Part shown: positions 8,038 to 16,309 of the stretch, one piece after another
Numbering within the stretch: position 1 is the first letter of the stretch
Layout of the letters: each line of letters opens with the position of its first letter
DNA from: CAZSSM01 sp964609385
Lineage (GTDB): Bacteria > Planctomycetota > Planctomycetia > Isosphaerales > Isosphaeraceae
Assembly: GCA_964609385.1 (NCBI GenBank)
Contig: CAZSSM010000071.1
Coordinates: 1 to 34,761 of the forward strand
Direction: 5' to 3'
DNA length: 34,761 nt
Notes under the pieces: generated by a model
The model's input: only the letters and a program-made list of their open reading frames with translations
Database searches by the model: none
Told to the model about the DNA's origin: nothing
Position numbers and translations under genes: made by a program

Positions 8038-9848
8038 ACGATCGTTGCCTGAGCATCGATGATCAGAACGTCGGCTCCGAGTCCCTGGATCGTGGTGGTG
8101 CCGAGTGTGTCACTGAGGATCAATTGCGAGCCAAGTGTCAGGGTCTGGCTTGTCAGTGAGGAGGCGAAAGTGATGGTGTTTGAGCCGGGGGTCGTGTTGG
8201 CCAGTAGGACGGCCTCGCGGAGCGAGAGGTCACCTTGGGTGAAGTTGCCGTCGTTCTCGTCGTTCGTAATATCGACGACCAGTCTCAGGGTTTGGGCCTC
8301 GACGGCTCCGACGTCGACTTGGCCGTTGAAGCGAACGATGGGTGCTCCGGGCTGGTCGGTGGTCAAGGGGTTATTCTGGTCGTCGATGGCGCGAGCATCG
8401 GCTCCGGCATTGAGCGCGGGGCTATCGCTGTTAGGGAGGTGCGTGAAGGTGGGACCACCGTTGTTCTGGAGCGGCCCGAGCTTGGGATCGTCAATGCCGG
8501 TTTGGTTGGTGTTATCCAGGTCCGTTAGGCTTGCTGTTGAGTTTCCGATCAGGTTGCCCTGGCTGGTCGTTTCGGGAACCTTTCCAGAGAGATTGTTGGC
8601 TGACCCGTTGGCACTGTTGCCCGAGACAATCGAGTTCGAAAGTGTTGTTGAAGTATCGTAGTCGTCGTACGCATTGAGACCTCCACCAAGGCTACTGGCG
8701 GTGTTGGTGAAGACCGTGACGTGAGTGAGCATCGCCGAGGCCCGATCGTTCTCGATTCCTCCCCCGGAAGTTTCTGCCGAGTTGCCGCTGACGGTCGCGT
8801 TGATCAGGCTCAGGGTGCCATAGGCATTGCGGATCCCGCCGCCGTCTTGGGTGGCCGAATTACCGCTGACGGTCGTCTGGCTCAGGCTCATGATCCCCAC
8901 GTAGTTGAAGAACCCACCCCCTTGGGTCGCGGAGTTGCCGCTGACGGTCGTCTGAGCCACATTAACGCTGCCGCTGTCGTTGGCGATCCCGCCACCGTAG
9001 CCAGCGGCGAAGTTGCTTTGGACCGTCGAGCCGTTGAGGTTTAGGGTGTCGCCGAAGTTGGCAACCCCACCACCGTTGGAACCGGCCGAGTTTCCGTTGA
9101 TCATCGCATTGGTTATTGTCAACGGACCTCCCAGGTTGATGATTCCCCCGCCGAATCCTCCGGCCGAATTTCCGGTCACCGTGGTGTTGGTCAGACTCAA
9201 GGTGCCGAGGCCGAAATTGGCCACTCCACCGCCGTCCAGGTTGGCCGAGTTGCCGGTGATCGTGGTGTTGATCAGGCTCAACGAGGCCTCGTTGAAGATC
9301 CCGGCTCCGGTGTCGGCCGATCCTCCGGTGATCGTCAGTCCGTCGAAGGTGGCGATGGTATCATTAACGACCTCAAAGACCCGTCCATTGCCCCCTCCGT
9401 CGATGGTGATGACCCCGGCACCCTCAAGAGAAATCGTTCCACTGAAGTCAGCGAGGATCAACGAGTTATTGAGGGTGAGGGTCTGATTGGCCAGACCGCT
9501 GGCAAAGAGGATCGTATCCTGGCCCACTTGGTTACTGGCGAAGGTGATCGCCTCGCGCAGACTGGTCTGGAAGTTGAAGCGATCCACCGTACCGGTGGCA
9601 ATCGTGACGAGCAGGTCGCCCGGCTCAACGAGTCGTTCGACCGCCCCGATGTCGAATCCATTGCCTTGGGGGCGCGATGAGCCGATCTGATCGGTCGCCT
9701 GCCCGGCCGTCGTGATTCCCGTATCGATGGCCGGGCTGCCGATCTCGGGCAGATGGGTGAAGGTCGAGCCGCCGTTATCCTGCAATGGCCCCAGTTGTGG
9801 GTTGTCCACACCGGTTTGGTTGGAATCGTCCAACCCAGTCAGGCTCAC
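8034..9848 (-). CDS. Middle piece of the beta-helix protein (two choice-of-anchor-Q modules)
   Basis: This is 604 codons from a GTG at 9848, but the same frame reads meaningful beta-helix sequence back to the TGA at 10161-10163, about 100 more residues, so the start is a by-product of the nonsense codon. It holds the end of module 5 and all of module 6: a conserved SLREA segment, then rungs of 20-26 residues such as TTVSGNSATQGGGFFN, a GNLIG segment, LGPLQ(D/N)NGGPTFTHLP, and the DIGAVE/DVGAVE closing motif. It stops at 8034 directly after DAQATIV, where other modules read DAQGNDRV, showing the frameshift. Such rungs stack into right-handed parallel beta-helices in extracellular proteins; ligand or enzymatic activity cannot be told. 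Confidence 0.7.
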   Translation of the reverse strand: MSLTGLDDSNQTGVDNPQLGPLQDNGGSTFTHLPEIGSPAIDTGITTAGQATDQIGSSRPQGNGFDIGAVERLVEPGDLLVTIATGTVDRFNFQTSLREAITFASNQVGQDTILFASGLANQTLTLNNSLILADFSGTISLEGAGVITIDGGGNGRVFEVVNDTIATFDGLTITGGSADTGAGIFNEASLSLINTTITGNSANLDGGGVANFGLGTLSLTNTTVTGNSAGGFGGGIINLGGPLTITNAMINGNSAGSNGGGVANFGDTLNLNGSTVQSNFAAGYGGGIANDSGSVNVAQTTVSGNSATQGGGFFNYVGIMSLSQTTVSGNSATQDGGGIRNAYGTLSLINATVSGNSAETSGGGIENDRASAMLTHVTVFTNTASSLGGGLNAYDDYDTSTTLSNSIVSGNSANGSANNLSGKVPETTSQGNLIGNSTASLTDLDNTNQTGIDDPKLGPLQNNGGPTFTHLPNSDSPALNAGADARAIDDQNNPLTTDQPGAPIVRFNGQVDVGAVEAQTLRLVVDITNDENDGNFTQGDLSLREAVLLANTTPGSNTITFASSLTSQTLTLGSQLILSDTLGTTTIQGLGADVLIIDAQATIV

Positions 9849-10160
9849 TGAGGACGTGCCGATGAGATTCCCGCGACTGGCAAACTCGACAGCCTTACTG
9901 CTCAGGTTCTCGGCCGCCCCGTTCGCGCTATTCCCCGAGACGATCGAGTTGAACAGTGTGGTTCCGCCAATGATGCTGGTCCAGATGCCACCACCGGAGT
10001 CGTTCGCGGTATTAGCAAAGACCGTAGTGTGAGTCAGGGTCGCGAATCTTTCAAGGTTGAAGATCCCACCGCCGTTATCTGCTGCGGAGTTTCCGCTGAT
10101 ACTTACATTGCTGAGGGTCAGCGAACCTCTATTGAGGACCCCACCACATCCAATTGCGTC

Positions 10161-13100
10161 TCATCCAGTGATTATAAAATTATTGAATTCGGCAGTGACC
10201 CCGATGCCAACAGAGAAGACGATGCTGTTGAGCTGAGCATTCAGGGTGAGAGCGTCGATCCCTAGGCCATTGATGGTCGTTAGGCCGGTGGTGTCAGTGA
10301 GGCTGATCTGCGATCCAAGTGCGATGGTTTCTCCGGAGAGGCTGCGATCGAATCGGACCGTGTCTAAACCAGGGTTGATGTTGGCCAGCGCGACGGCCTC
10401 ACGGAGCGAGCGATCACCTTGGGTGAAGTCGCCGTCGTTTTCGTCGTTGGTGATGTCGACGACCAGATTCAGGGATTGAGCCTCGACCGCACCGATGTCG
10501 ACCTGGTCGTTGAAGCGTACGAAGGGTGCTCCGCGTTGGTCGGCGGTCAAGGTGTTGTTCTGCTCGTCGACGGCGCGGGCATCGAGTCCGGCGTTGAGCG
10601 CGGGGCTGTCGTTGTTGGGCAGGTGAGTGAATGTGGGACCGCCATTGTTCTGGAGCGGCCCGAGCTTGGGATCGTCGATGCCGGTTTGATTCTTGATGGC
10701 GTCGAGGGATTGGCCAGTGGCGAGGTTGGGTGAGGAACCGAAGAGGTTGCCTTCACTGACGGCCTCAGGCGCTTGTCCTGCCAAGTTGTCCACAGCGCCC
10801 GACCCGAGCGAGTTGCCCGAGATGATCGCGTTGAACAGGGTCAGGGAAGTGATGAACGGGTTGTCCGTGAAGGTTGCGATACCGCCCCCGGTGCCTCCAC
10901 CCGAAGGATCCGTATTGGCCACGTTGTTCGTGATGGTGACGTTGGTGAGGGTCAACACGCCCTCGCAATGGTAGATCCCACCGCCGCTGTCGTTGGCCGA
11001 ATTGCCACTAATCGTCGTGTTGATTAAGGTCGCACGCGTACTTGTGTAGACTCCACCGCCGCGATTTTTGGCGATATTGCCGTTGATGGTCGACTCGGTC
11101 ACGATCAAGCGGGAATTGCGACTGAAGAGACCCTCACCATCGACGTTCGCGGTATTCCGGCGGATCGTCGTGCCAATCATACTCAAGCTGCCATAGTTGA
11201 CGATCCCGCCGCCGTCATCGTTGGCCGTGTTCCCGCTGACCGCAGAGTCGAAGAGGCTGAGAATGCCCTCATTCAAGATTCCGCCGCCTCTGGTCGAGGT
11301 GGTCCCACCGGTGAGCGAGAGATCGGACAAACGCACCGTGACACCCGAATTAATAACCAGCACACGATCGTTACCTTGGGCATCGATCGTGAGTTGATTC
11401 TGTCCCAGGCCCTGGATGGAGGTCGTGGCAACGGTGTCGCTCATCACCAAAGCGGATGAGAGCCCGATCGTCTGGCCCGAGAGCGCCGGGGCGAACGTGA
11501 TTGTGTTGTCACCCAAGAGGTCTTCGGCCAACGCGATCGCCTCGCGGAGCGAACGGTCCCCCTGGGTGAAGTTGCCGTCGTTCTCATCGGCAGTGATGTC
11601 TGCGACCAGGATGACCGGTTGGACCTCCACCGCGCCGACATCGACGGGTCCCTCGAAGCGGCTGAATAGCCCTCCACGCTGATCGCTGACCAAAGCGACA
11701 CCCTGAGCATCGAGTGCTCGGGCATCAACACCACGATCGATCGCGGTACTATCTGCCAACGGGCGGTGAGTGAAGGTCGGCCCTCCGTTGTCCTGGAGTG
11801 GTCCGAGCTTGGGATCATCGATACCGACCTGGTTCTTGGTCGAGTCCAGGCTCCGACCGTTGTCCAGGTTGGGAAACGACCCGAAAAGGTTGCCTTCGCT
11901 AACCGCTTCCGGGGGCTGGCCAGCCACATTGTCGTTGGCACCCGAATTGAGCGAGTTCCCCGAGACGATCGAGTTGTGAATGGTCGTGACGTACGAGAGG
12001 TTACTTCGGGTCCAGATCCCTCCTCCAGAGCCACTGAAGTTGCCAGTATTCGCAACATTATCGGTGACGGTCACGTTCGTTAGATTTACTGATCCATTGC
12101 TGAATCGCCCAGCTCCGTTAGCGACTCCTCCACCACTAAGTCTCGCGGAATTCCCGCTGACCGTAGAATTGATCAAAGAGGCATTGTTTCGATTGCCGAT
12201 TCCGCCGCCGAAGCCTCGGATGGCTTGGTTACCCGAAACGGTTGAATCAATGATGTAGAGGATTCCATCGTTGAGGATCCCACCGCCATCACCAGAGCTG
12301 TTCGCGATGTTCCCCGAGATTGTTGATCGACGGACGTTCAGAGTTCCGAGGTTGTAGATCCCACAGCCCTCAAAACATGATTGACTATTTGATATAGTAG
12401 AATTATGTAGGTTTAACGTTCTGCCGCTGCGATTGTAGATCCCACCGCCAACGGTGATAAACCCGGTTGCGGAGTTCGCTGTGACTGTCGCGTCCGTGAG
12501 GGTTAGCTGTCCGGAGTTATAGATCGCTCCGCCAAAAGCAAAGTTGAGGGAACCTCCTGTTAATGTAAGGTCTTTGATCTCGGCCGAGACGTTCGCCAAC
12601 ACCTCGAAGATCCGACCATTGCCTTGGGCATCGATTGTGATTGGATTGCCACTCAGTCCTTCGATGGTGGTTGTTCCGACCGAATCACTCAGGATGAGTT
12701 GCGAGCCTAGAGTGAGGGTCGCACCGATCAGCAACAGCGCGAAGGTGATCGTGTTGTCGAGTGGGTTGGCGTTGGCCTGCGCGATCGCTTCTCGGAGCGA
12801 GCGATCACCCTCACTGAAGTCTCCATCGTTTTCGTCGGTGGTGATATCCACGACGAGCGTGACAGGTTGTTGCTCGACGGCTCCAATATCAACTGTACCT
12901 ATGAAGCGACTGAGCGGAGCCCCGCGCTGATCATTGATCAACGCGTCGTTGGTGGCCGGGTCGCCGTCGGGATTCTGAGCGCAAGCATCGACACCCGCGT
13001 TGATCGCCGGACTCCCTGTGAGTAGGGCATGCGTGAAGGTCGGACCACCATTGTTCTGCAGATTACCCAGCCAGGGATTGGTAACGTTAACCAGATTCTT

Positions 13101-14669
13101 GCTGGAGTCGAGGCTCTGGCCGTTCGCGAGGTTGGGGGAGGGTCCGAAGAGATTCCCTTCGCTGACCGATTCGGGAGCTTTCTCGGCCAGGTTGTTTGCG
13201 GTCCCCGAACCGAGCGAGTTCCCCGCAACGATCGTGTTGTACAGCGTTGTGAAGGTCGTTGCGTTGTTGCGGGTCCAGATGCCACCACCCGTGCTTCGGT
13301 CATTGCGATTCGAGTCGGCAACGTTTTCGATGATGGTCACGTTGGTAAGAGTCATAGCCCCACCATTGTTTTGGATTCCGCCTCCGAATCCACGCGCCGA
13401 ATTATTGCTGATTGTGGTATTCGTTAGGCTCAGGGTGCCGACATTATTGAGTCCACCCCCGCTATCATTGACGGTGTTCAGGCTCACGGTCGAGTTCGCC
13501 AGGCTCAGCGTTCCCGATCCAGTATTTTCAATCCCGCCGCCGTAACTGCTTGCGGTGTTTCCACTGACAAGGGAGTTGGAAAGGTCGAGCGAGCCATTGT
13601 TAACGATTCCACCCCCGGAGTCGGGTGCCAAGTTCCCCGAGACGTTCGAATTGATCAGGGTCATTGTGCCGTTGTTGAAAATCCCGCCGCCATCTCCGGC
13701 AGACCCGATACCACTCGTATTGCTATTGACTTGAGAATTGCTTAAGTTAAGAGTACCATTGTTGTAGATCCCGCCACCTCCACTCTGGGTCGACTGATTT
13801 CCCGTGACGTTGGAGTCGTTGAGGTTCAGCGTCCCTAGGTTAGAGATTCCGCCGCCGTCGCCCGACACGATCCCTCCCGTGAACGTCAGGCTATCGATCG
13901 TCGCCGTCACACCGGAGTTCACTTGAAGCACACGACCCACGCCTTGGGCATCGATGGTGAGGTTATCCCTGCCCAGCCCCAGGATCGTCGTGGTCCCATT
14001 GGTTCCGCTGATGATCAACGGTGAGTCTAAGGTGAGGGTTTGACCGGCCAGGCTAGACGCGAACGTGACAAAGTCGTCACCCGGATTCGCACTAGTCAAT
14101 TCAATTGCTTCTCGTAACGATAAATCACCAACACTAAAATTGCCGTCGCTTTCGTCGTTGAGGATATCGACCGGAGGAAGGAGCTTAAGTTGTTGTTGTT
14201 CAAACGCTCCAACGTCAACTCCGCCTAGAGCTCGAACGAATGGTGCCCCACGCTGATCGACGTTCAACGAGAGCCCGTCCGGGCCGATCCTCCCCGCGTT
14301 GACACCGGCGCCTAGTGCGGAGCTACCGTCTAAGATAGCATGTGTATGAGCCAGACCTCCATTGTTCCAAAGCATGTCTAGCATTGGGTTATCGATACCG
14401 GTCAAATTCTTTGTCGCATCCAGGCTTTGACCATTGTCGAGGGTCGGCGAGGATCCGAAGAGGTTGCCTTCGCTGACCGCTTCTGGGGCTTTACCAGCCA
14501 GATTGTCGTTCTCACCCGAACCGAGCGAGTTGCCCGAAACGATGGTGTTGAACAAAGTTGTCGTGACCGATGCGTCATTTTGGGTCCAGATTCCACCCCC
14601 GAGACCGGAGTTGTTGCTGCTGCCAGGGCCATTCTGAACGACGTTCTGCATGACCGTCACCTGAGTCAA
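10161..14669 (-). CDS. Large middle piece of the beta-helix protein (about four modules)
   Basis: This is 1,502 codons from a TTG at 14669; the frame is readable to about 14798, where it takes over from the upstream piece. It contains the rest of module 1, all of modules 2, 3 and 4, and the start of module 5. Each full module has: an approximately 60-residue segment with D(E)NDGxF and SLREA and a TITFA strand; a GLGxxxLTIDAQG strand; 6-9 helical rungs with NSA...GGGI; then GNSLGSG, EGNLFGS, KLGPLQ and the DIGAVE end. Ser, Thr, Asn and Gly dominate and Cys is nearly absent, as expected for a secreted beta-solenoid. It ends at an in-frame TGA after IITG, where a second Gly is expected and the same frame then continues the module. 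Base composition is patchy, with AT-richer spots near 12380-12420 and 14090-14150. Confidence 0.75.
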   Translation of the reverse strand: MTQVTVMQNVVQNGPGSSNNSGLGGGIWTQNDASVTTTLFNTIVSGNSLGSGENDNLAGKAPEAVSEGNLFGSSPTLDNGQSLDATKNLTGIDNPMLDMLWNNGGLAHTHAILDGSSALGAGVNAGRIGPDGLSLNVDQRGAPFVRALGGVDVGAFEQQQLKLLPPVDILNDESDGNFSVGDLSLREAIELTSANPGDDFVTFASSLAGQTLTLDSPLIISGTNGTTTILGLGRDNLTIDAQGVGRVLQVNSGVTATIDSLTFTGGIVSGDGGGISNLGTLNLNDSNVTGNQSTQSGGGGIYNNGTLNLSNSQVNSNTSGIGSAGDGGGIFNNGTMTLINSNVSGNLAPDSGGGIVNNGSLDLSNSLVSGNTASSYGGGIENTGSGTLSLANSTVSLNTVNDSGGGLNNVGTLSLTNTTISNNSARGFGGGIQNNGGAMTLTNVTIIENVADSNRNDRSTGGGIWTRNNATTFTTLYNTIVAGNSLGSGTANNLAEKAPESVSEGNLFGPSPNLANGQSLDSSKNLVNVTNPWLGNLQNNGGPTFTHALLTGSPAINAGVDACAQNPDGDPATNDALINDQRGAPLSRFIGTVDIGAVEQQPVTLVVDITTDENDGDFSEGDRSLREAIAQANANPLDNTITFALLLIGATLTLGSQLILSDSVGTTTIEGLSGNPITIDAQGNGRIFEVLANVSAEIKDLTLTGGSLNFAFGGAIYNSGQLTLTDATVTANSATGFITVGGGIYNRSGRTLNLHNSTISNSQSCFEGCGIYNLGTLNVRRSTISGNIANSSGDGGGILNDGILYIIDSTVSGNQAIRGFGGGIGNRNNASLINSTVSGNSARLSGGGVANGAGRFSNGSVNLTNVTVTDNVANTGNFSGSGGGIWTRSNLSYVTTIHNSIVSGNSLNSGANDNVAGQPPEAVSEGNLFGSFPNLDNGRSLDSTKNQVGIDDPKLGPLQDNGGPTFTHRPLADSTAIDRGVDARALDAQGVALVSDQRGGLFSRFEGPVDVGAVEVQPVILVADITADENDGNFTQGDRSLREAIALAEDLLGDNTITFAPALSGQTIGLSSALVMSDTVATTSIQGLGQNQLTIDAQGNDRVLVINSGVTVRLSDLSLTGGTTSTRGGGILNEGILSLFDSAVSGNTANDDGGGIVNYGSLSMIGTTIRRNTANVDGEGLFSRNSRLIVTESTINGNIAKNRGGGVYTSTRATLINTTISGNSANDSGGGIYHCEGVLTLTNVTITNNVANTDPSGGGTGGGIATFTDNPFITSLTLFNAIISGNSLGSGAVDNLAGQAPEAVSEGNLFGSSPNLATGQSLDAIKNQTGIDDPKLGPLQNNGGPTFTHLPNNDSPALNAGLDARAVDEQNNTLTADQRGAPFVRFNDQVDIGAVEAQSLNLVVDITNDENDGDFTQGDRSLREAVALANINPGLDTVRFDRSLSGETIALGSQISLTDTTGLTTINGLGIDALTLNAQLNSIVFSVGIGVTAEFNNFIITG

Positions 14670-14794
14670 ACCCAGCGTGCCTTGGTTGGCGACACCACCC
14701 CCCTTGGTAAACCCTCCATTAGCTGTATTCCCACTGACGGTGGAGTTGAATAAACGTATTGCGCCTTGATTGAATAGCCCTCCACCTTCTGCAT

Positions 14795-15394
14795 TTATCC
14801 AACAAGCAGATTGCCAGAGATCGTTGATGCAACAACCGTTGCTGTGCCTGAGTTGAAGATCCCTCCTCCTTGAGCCTGCACTGAAGCTATCGAATCTCTC
14901 GCTGTGTTAAAACGAACAGTCGTTCTGTCAATGTTAAGCACACCGGCATTATAAGTTCCGCTGCCCTTTGATGTCGTTGTGTTTCCGCTGACAAGCATGT
15001 CCGACAGGGTCAGCGTGCCCTCGTTAAGGATTCCTCCACCATGATTCGAGGATGAGCCTCCGGATACGGTCAGGTCGCGGATCGTGGCGGTGGCTCCAGG
15101 ACTTACTGTGAAGACGCGGTCGCGAGACTGGCCATCGAGGGTCAAGTTGGCTTGGCCCAAGCCCTGAATGGTGGTGATGCCGACGGTGTCGGACAGGATC
15201 AGTTGCGAGTTCAGCAAGATCTGCTGACCGGAGAGGCTTGAAGCGAAGGTGATCGTGTCCGAGTCGGAACTCTGATTGGCTCGGCGAACTGCCTCGCGGA
15301 GTGTCTGATTGCCGTTGGAGAAGTTGCCATATCGATGTAGAAACGGGCCGACGATGTGCGTGGACCGAGGGGCTTCAGTTTTTCGCAATCGCAC
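14795..15394 (-). CDS. N-terminal piece of the beta-helix protein (first module)
   Basis: This is 199 codons from a GTG at 15392-15394. From residue 23 it matches the module consensus (GNFSNGNQTLREAVRRAN, then TITFASSLSG, a GLGQANLTLDG strand and rungs such as GGGILNEGTLTLSD). The first 22 residues do not fit and belong to a different frame: the overlapping frame that starts at 15468 reads ARFYID immediately before the GNF motif, and one missing base near 15330 would join them. It ends at 14795 with ISGNLLVG, after which another frame continues with NAEGGGLFN. No signal peptide is visible in either frame. The annotated start is therefore probably not the original one. Confidence 0.55.
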   Translation of the reverse strand: MRLRKTEAPRSTHIVGPFLHRYGNFSNGNQTLREAVRRANQSSDSDTITFASSLSGQQILLNSQLILSDTVGITTIQGLGQANLTLDGQSRDRVFTVSPGATATIRDLTVSGGSSSNHGGGILNEGTLTLSDMLVSGNTTTSKGSGTYNAGVLNIDRTTVRFNTARDSIASVQAQGGGIFNSGTATVVASTISGNLLVG

Positions 15395-15412
15395 CCGATG
15401 GCAGATCTGTCG

Positions 15413-15697
15413 CTACGATCGATTTCAATTTCTCCATCGCGATCTACAATATGCCCGAATTTGACCAATAAATATCAGATTTATTATTTAACAAATTCTT
15501 GCTTACCCAAAAGATTGGCAAAAATCAACACAAGACTGATTGGTAACTTATTTTATTTTCGTTTTCGCAAAGTTGCCAGGATCGAGGTCGACTATGTATG
15601 CTCTCCCCATGCGAGAGCCAAAGCGGATATAGAGCGATTCCCTGTCGATTGTAGCGGGTTTGGCGATGAGTCTTGGCGACACTCGTAGGAAACTGTC
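15413..15697. other. AT-rich spacer between the beta-helix gene and the transposase remnant
   Basis: From about 15425 to 15580 the DNA is markedly AT-rich compared with both flanks. No gene is visible in the spacer beyond the short N-terminal frame of the beta-helix gene up to 15468. A promoter for the minus-strand giant gene would be expected here, but no convincing -35/-10 pair can be chosen by eye. Confidence 0.4.
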
Positions 15698-16143
15698 ATG
15701 GCCAAAAACTCCTCGCAGGACCTAGGCAATCGGGTCTTGAACGCCTGTGACGCCGGGAAAATGCCCCACAAGGCGATTGCGCAATTCTTCGAGGTCAACA
15801 ACGCCTAGATCCGTCGGATCCTCCAGCGGTGTCGCCAGACCGGCCGTTGCCAAGCCAACCCCATAGCGGAGAACCCTCGCCGGCTTTGAACGAACACGAC
15901 CTCCAGAAGCTGCGAGACCACCTCCGCAATTATCCCGATGCGAACCTGGCGGAGCGGGTCAAGGAGCTACTTCGCCAATCCCCACCACGCCATCTGGGGA
16001 CAGGTTGGCTCTCCATGGCTTCCCAGCGCGGCAAGCACCGATCCGAAGACCTGCTCCGAGATGGTGGGATGGACCAGGCTAAGTTAGCCCATCGGAAAGC
16101 CGAAAAGATTTCGGCCGGTCACAGTGTGGAAACTCTGGTTTGA
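15698..16143 (+). pseudogene. Degenerate IS630-family transposase N-terminal remnant
   Basis: From an ATG at 15698 the frame reads AKNSSQDLGNRVLNAC, then AGKMPHKAIAQFFEVNNA, a TAG at 15806-15808 where such proteins have an aromatic or other residue of the recognition helix, then IRRILQRCRQTGR. This is the helix-turn-helix start of IS630-type transposases (S.DLR.RV, A...F.VS, R..R.TG). Near 15855 the frame shifts and continues as SGEPSPALNEHDLQKLRDHL, then NYPDANLAERVKELL, matching the second helical DNA-binding domain (L...HL...L....P..TL.EL). The DDE catalytic domain is absent. With a nonsense codon, a frameshift and the missing C-terminus, it cannot be active. No terminal inverted repeats could be identified. 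Confidence 0.65.
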
Positions 16144-16309
16144 CAAGGGTTTAAGCTGAAAAACGGGCTCTTCCTGGTGGGGATCTGCGAGGAATCGGGA
16201 AAAAAACTTGGAAATTCGTTATCCGGCCTCAGCTCGAATTTCGCACTGGAGAACGAGGTCCGACACCCTGAATCACTTCCGAGACCTAGCGCACAAGAGA
16301 GTTGCACAC
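16144..16309 (+). promoter_or_regulatory. Upstream region of the giant plus-strand gene
   Basis: These 166 bases separate the transposase remnant from the ATG at 16310. An AGAGAG stretch at about 16295-16300, nine bases before the ATG, is a weak ribosome-binding site. No convincing promoter boxes are visible; planctomycete promoters are often hard to recognise. If the IS remnant is old, the promoter may lie within it. Confidence 0.3.

Larger units (their letters stand above)
7390..15340 (-). repeat. Seven tandem beta-helix/choice-of-anchor-Q modules
   Basis: Protein modules of about 280-450 residues repeat head to tail. Each starts at an LREA segment and closes with a D(I/V)GA(V/F)E motif. 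Approximate boundaries on DNA are 15340, 14205, 12880, 11630, 10485, 9640, 8310 and 7390. Module 5 (about 10485-9640) is the shortest and has a divergent linker (RLVEPGDLLVTIATG), while the linkers of the others share LVVDIT(N/T)DENDG. Nucleotide similarity between modules is high in stretches, for example around the EAVSEGNLFGS codons, which suggests growth by unequal recombination and makes the region prone to misassembly. Confidence 0.8.
5650..15468 (-). pseudogene. Giant beta-helix / choice-of-anchor-Q / cohesin-dockerin protein, disrupted
   Basis: Four consecutive minus-strand frames join into one repetitive protein of about 3,270 residues. At each junction the repeat pattern resumes exactly where it broke. 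At about 8048 the consensus DAQGNDRV is broken by loss of one G from a GGG run. At 10161-10163 a TGA stands in the same frame where the second Gly of a TGG-type motif is expected. At about 14797 and 15330 the frame changes in a way one missing base would explain. Seven beta-helix modules, each ending in a DIGAVE-type motif, precede an Ig-like domain, two cohesin-like domains and a dockerin. The protein should be secreted or surface-attached, but no clear signal peptide survives. The N-terminus in the frame starting at 15468 carries KLKPLGPRTSSA, a possible degenerate LEPR-XLL motif (weak). The lesions are either real gene decay or sequencing error; the pieces are listed separately. Confidence 0.75.

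Noticed and set aside
10161..10163. TGA read as glycine (alternative genetic code)
   Set aside because: UGA is read as Gly in some candidate phyla, but cheW ends in TGA here, glycine is otherwise encoded by GGN, and the neighbouring frameshifts point to gene decay or sequence error.
7390..15340. CRISPR-like regular repeats
   Set aside because: The periodicity is in protein rungs and modules with variable length and no constant short direct repeat with unique spacers.
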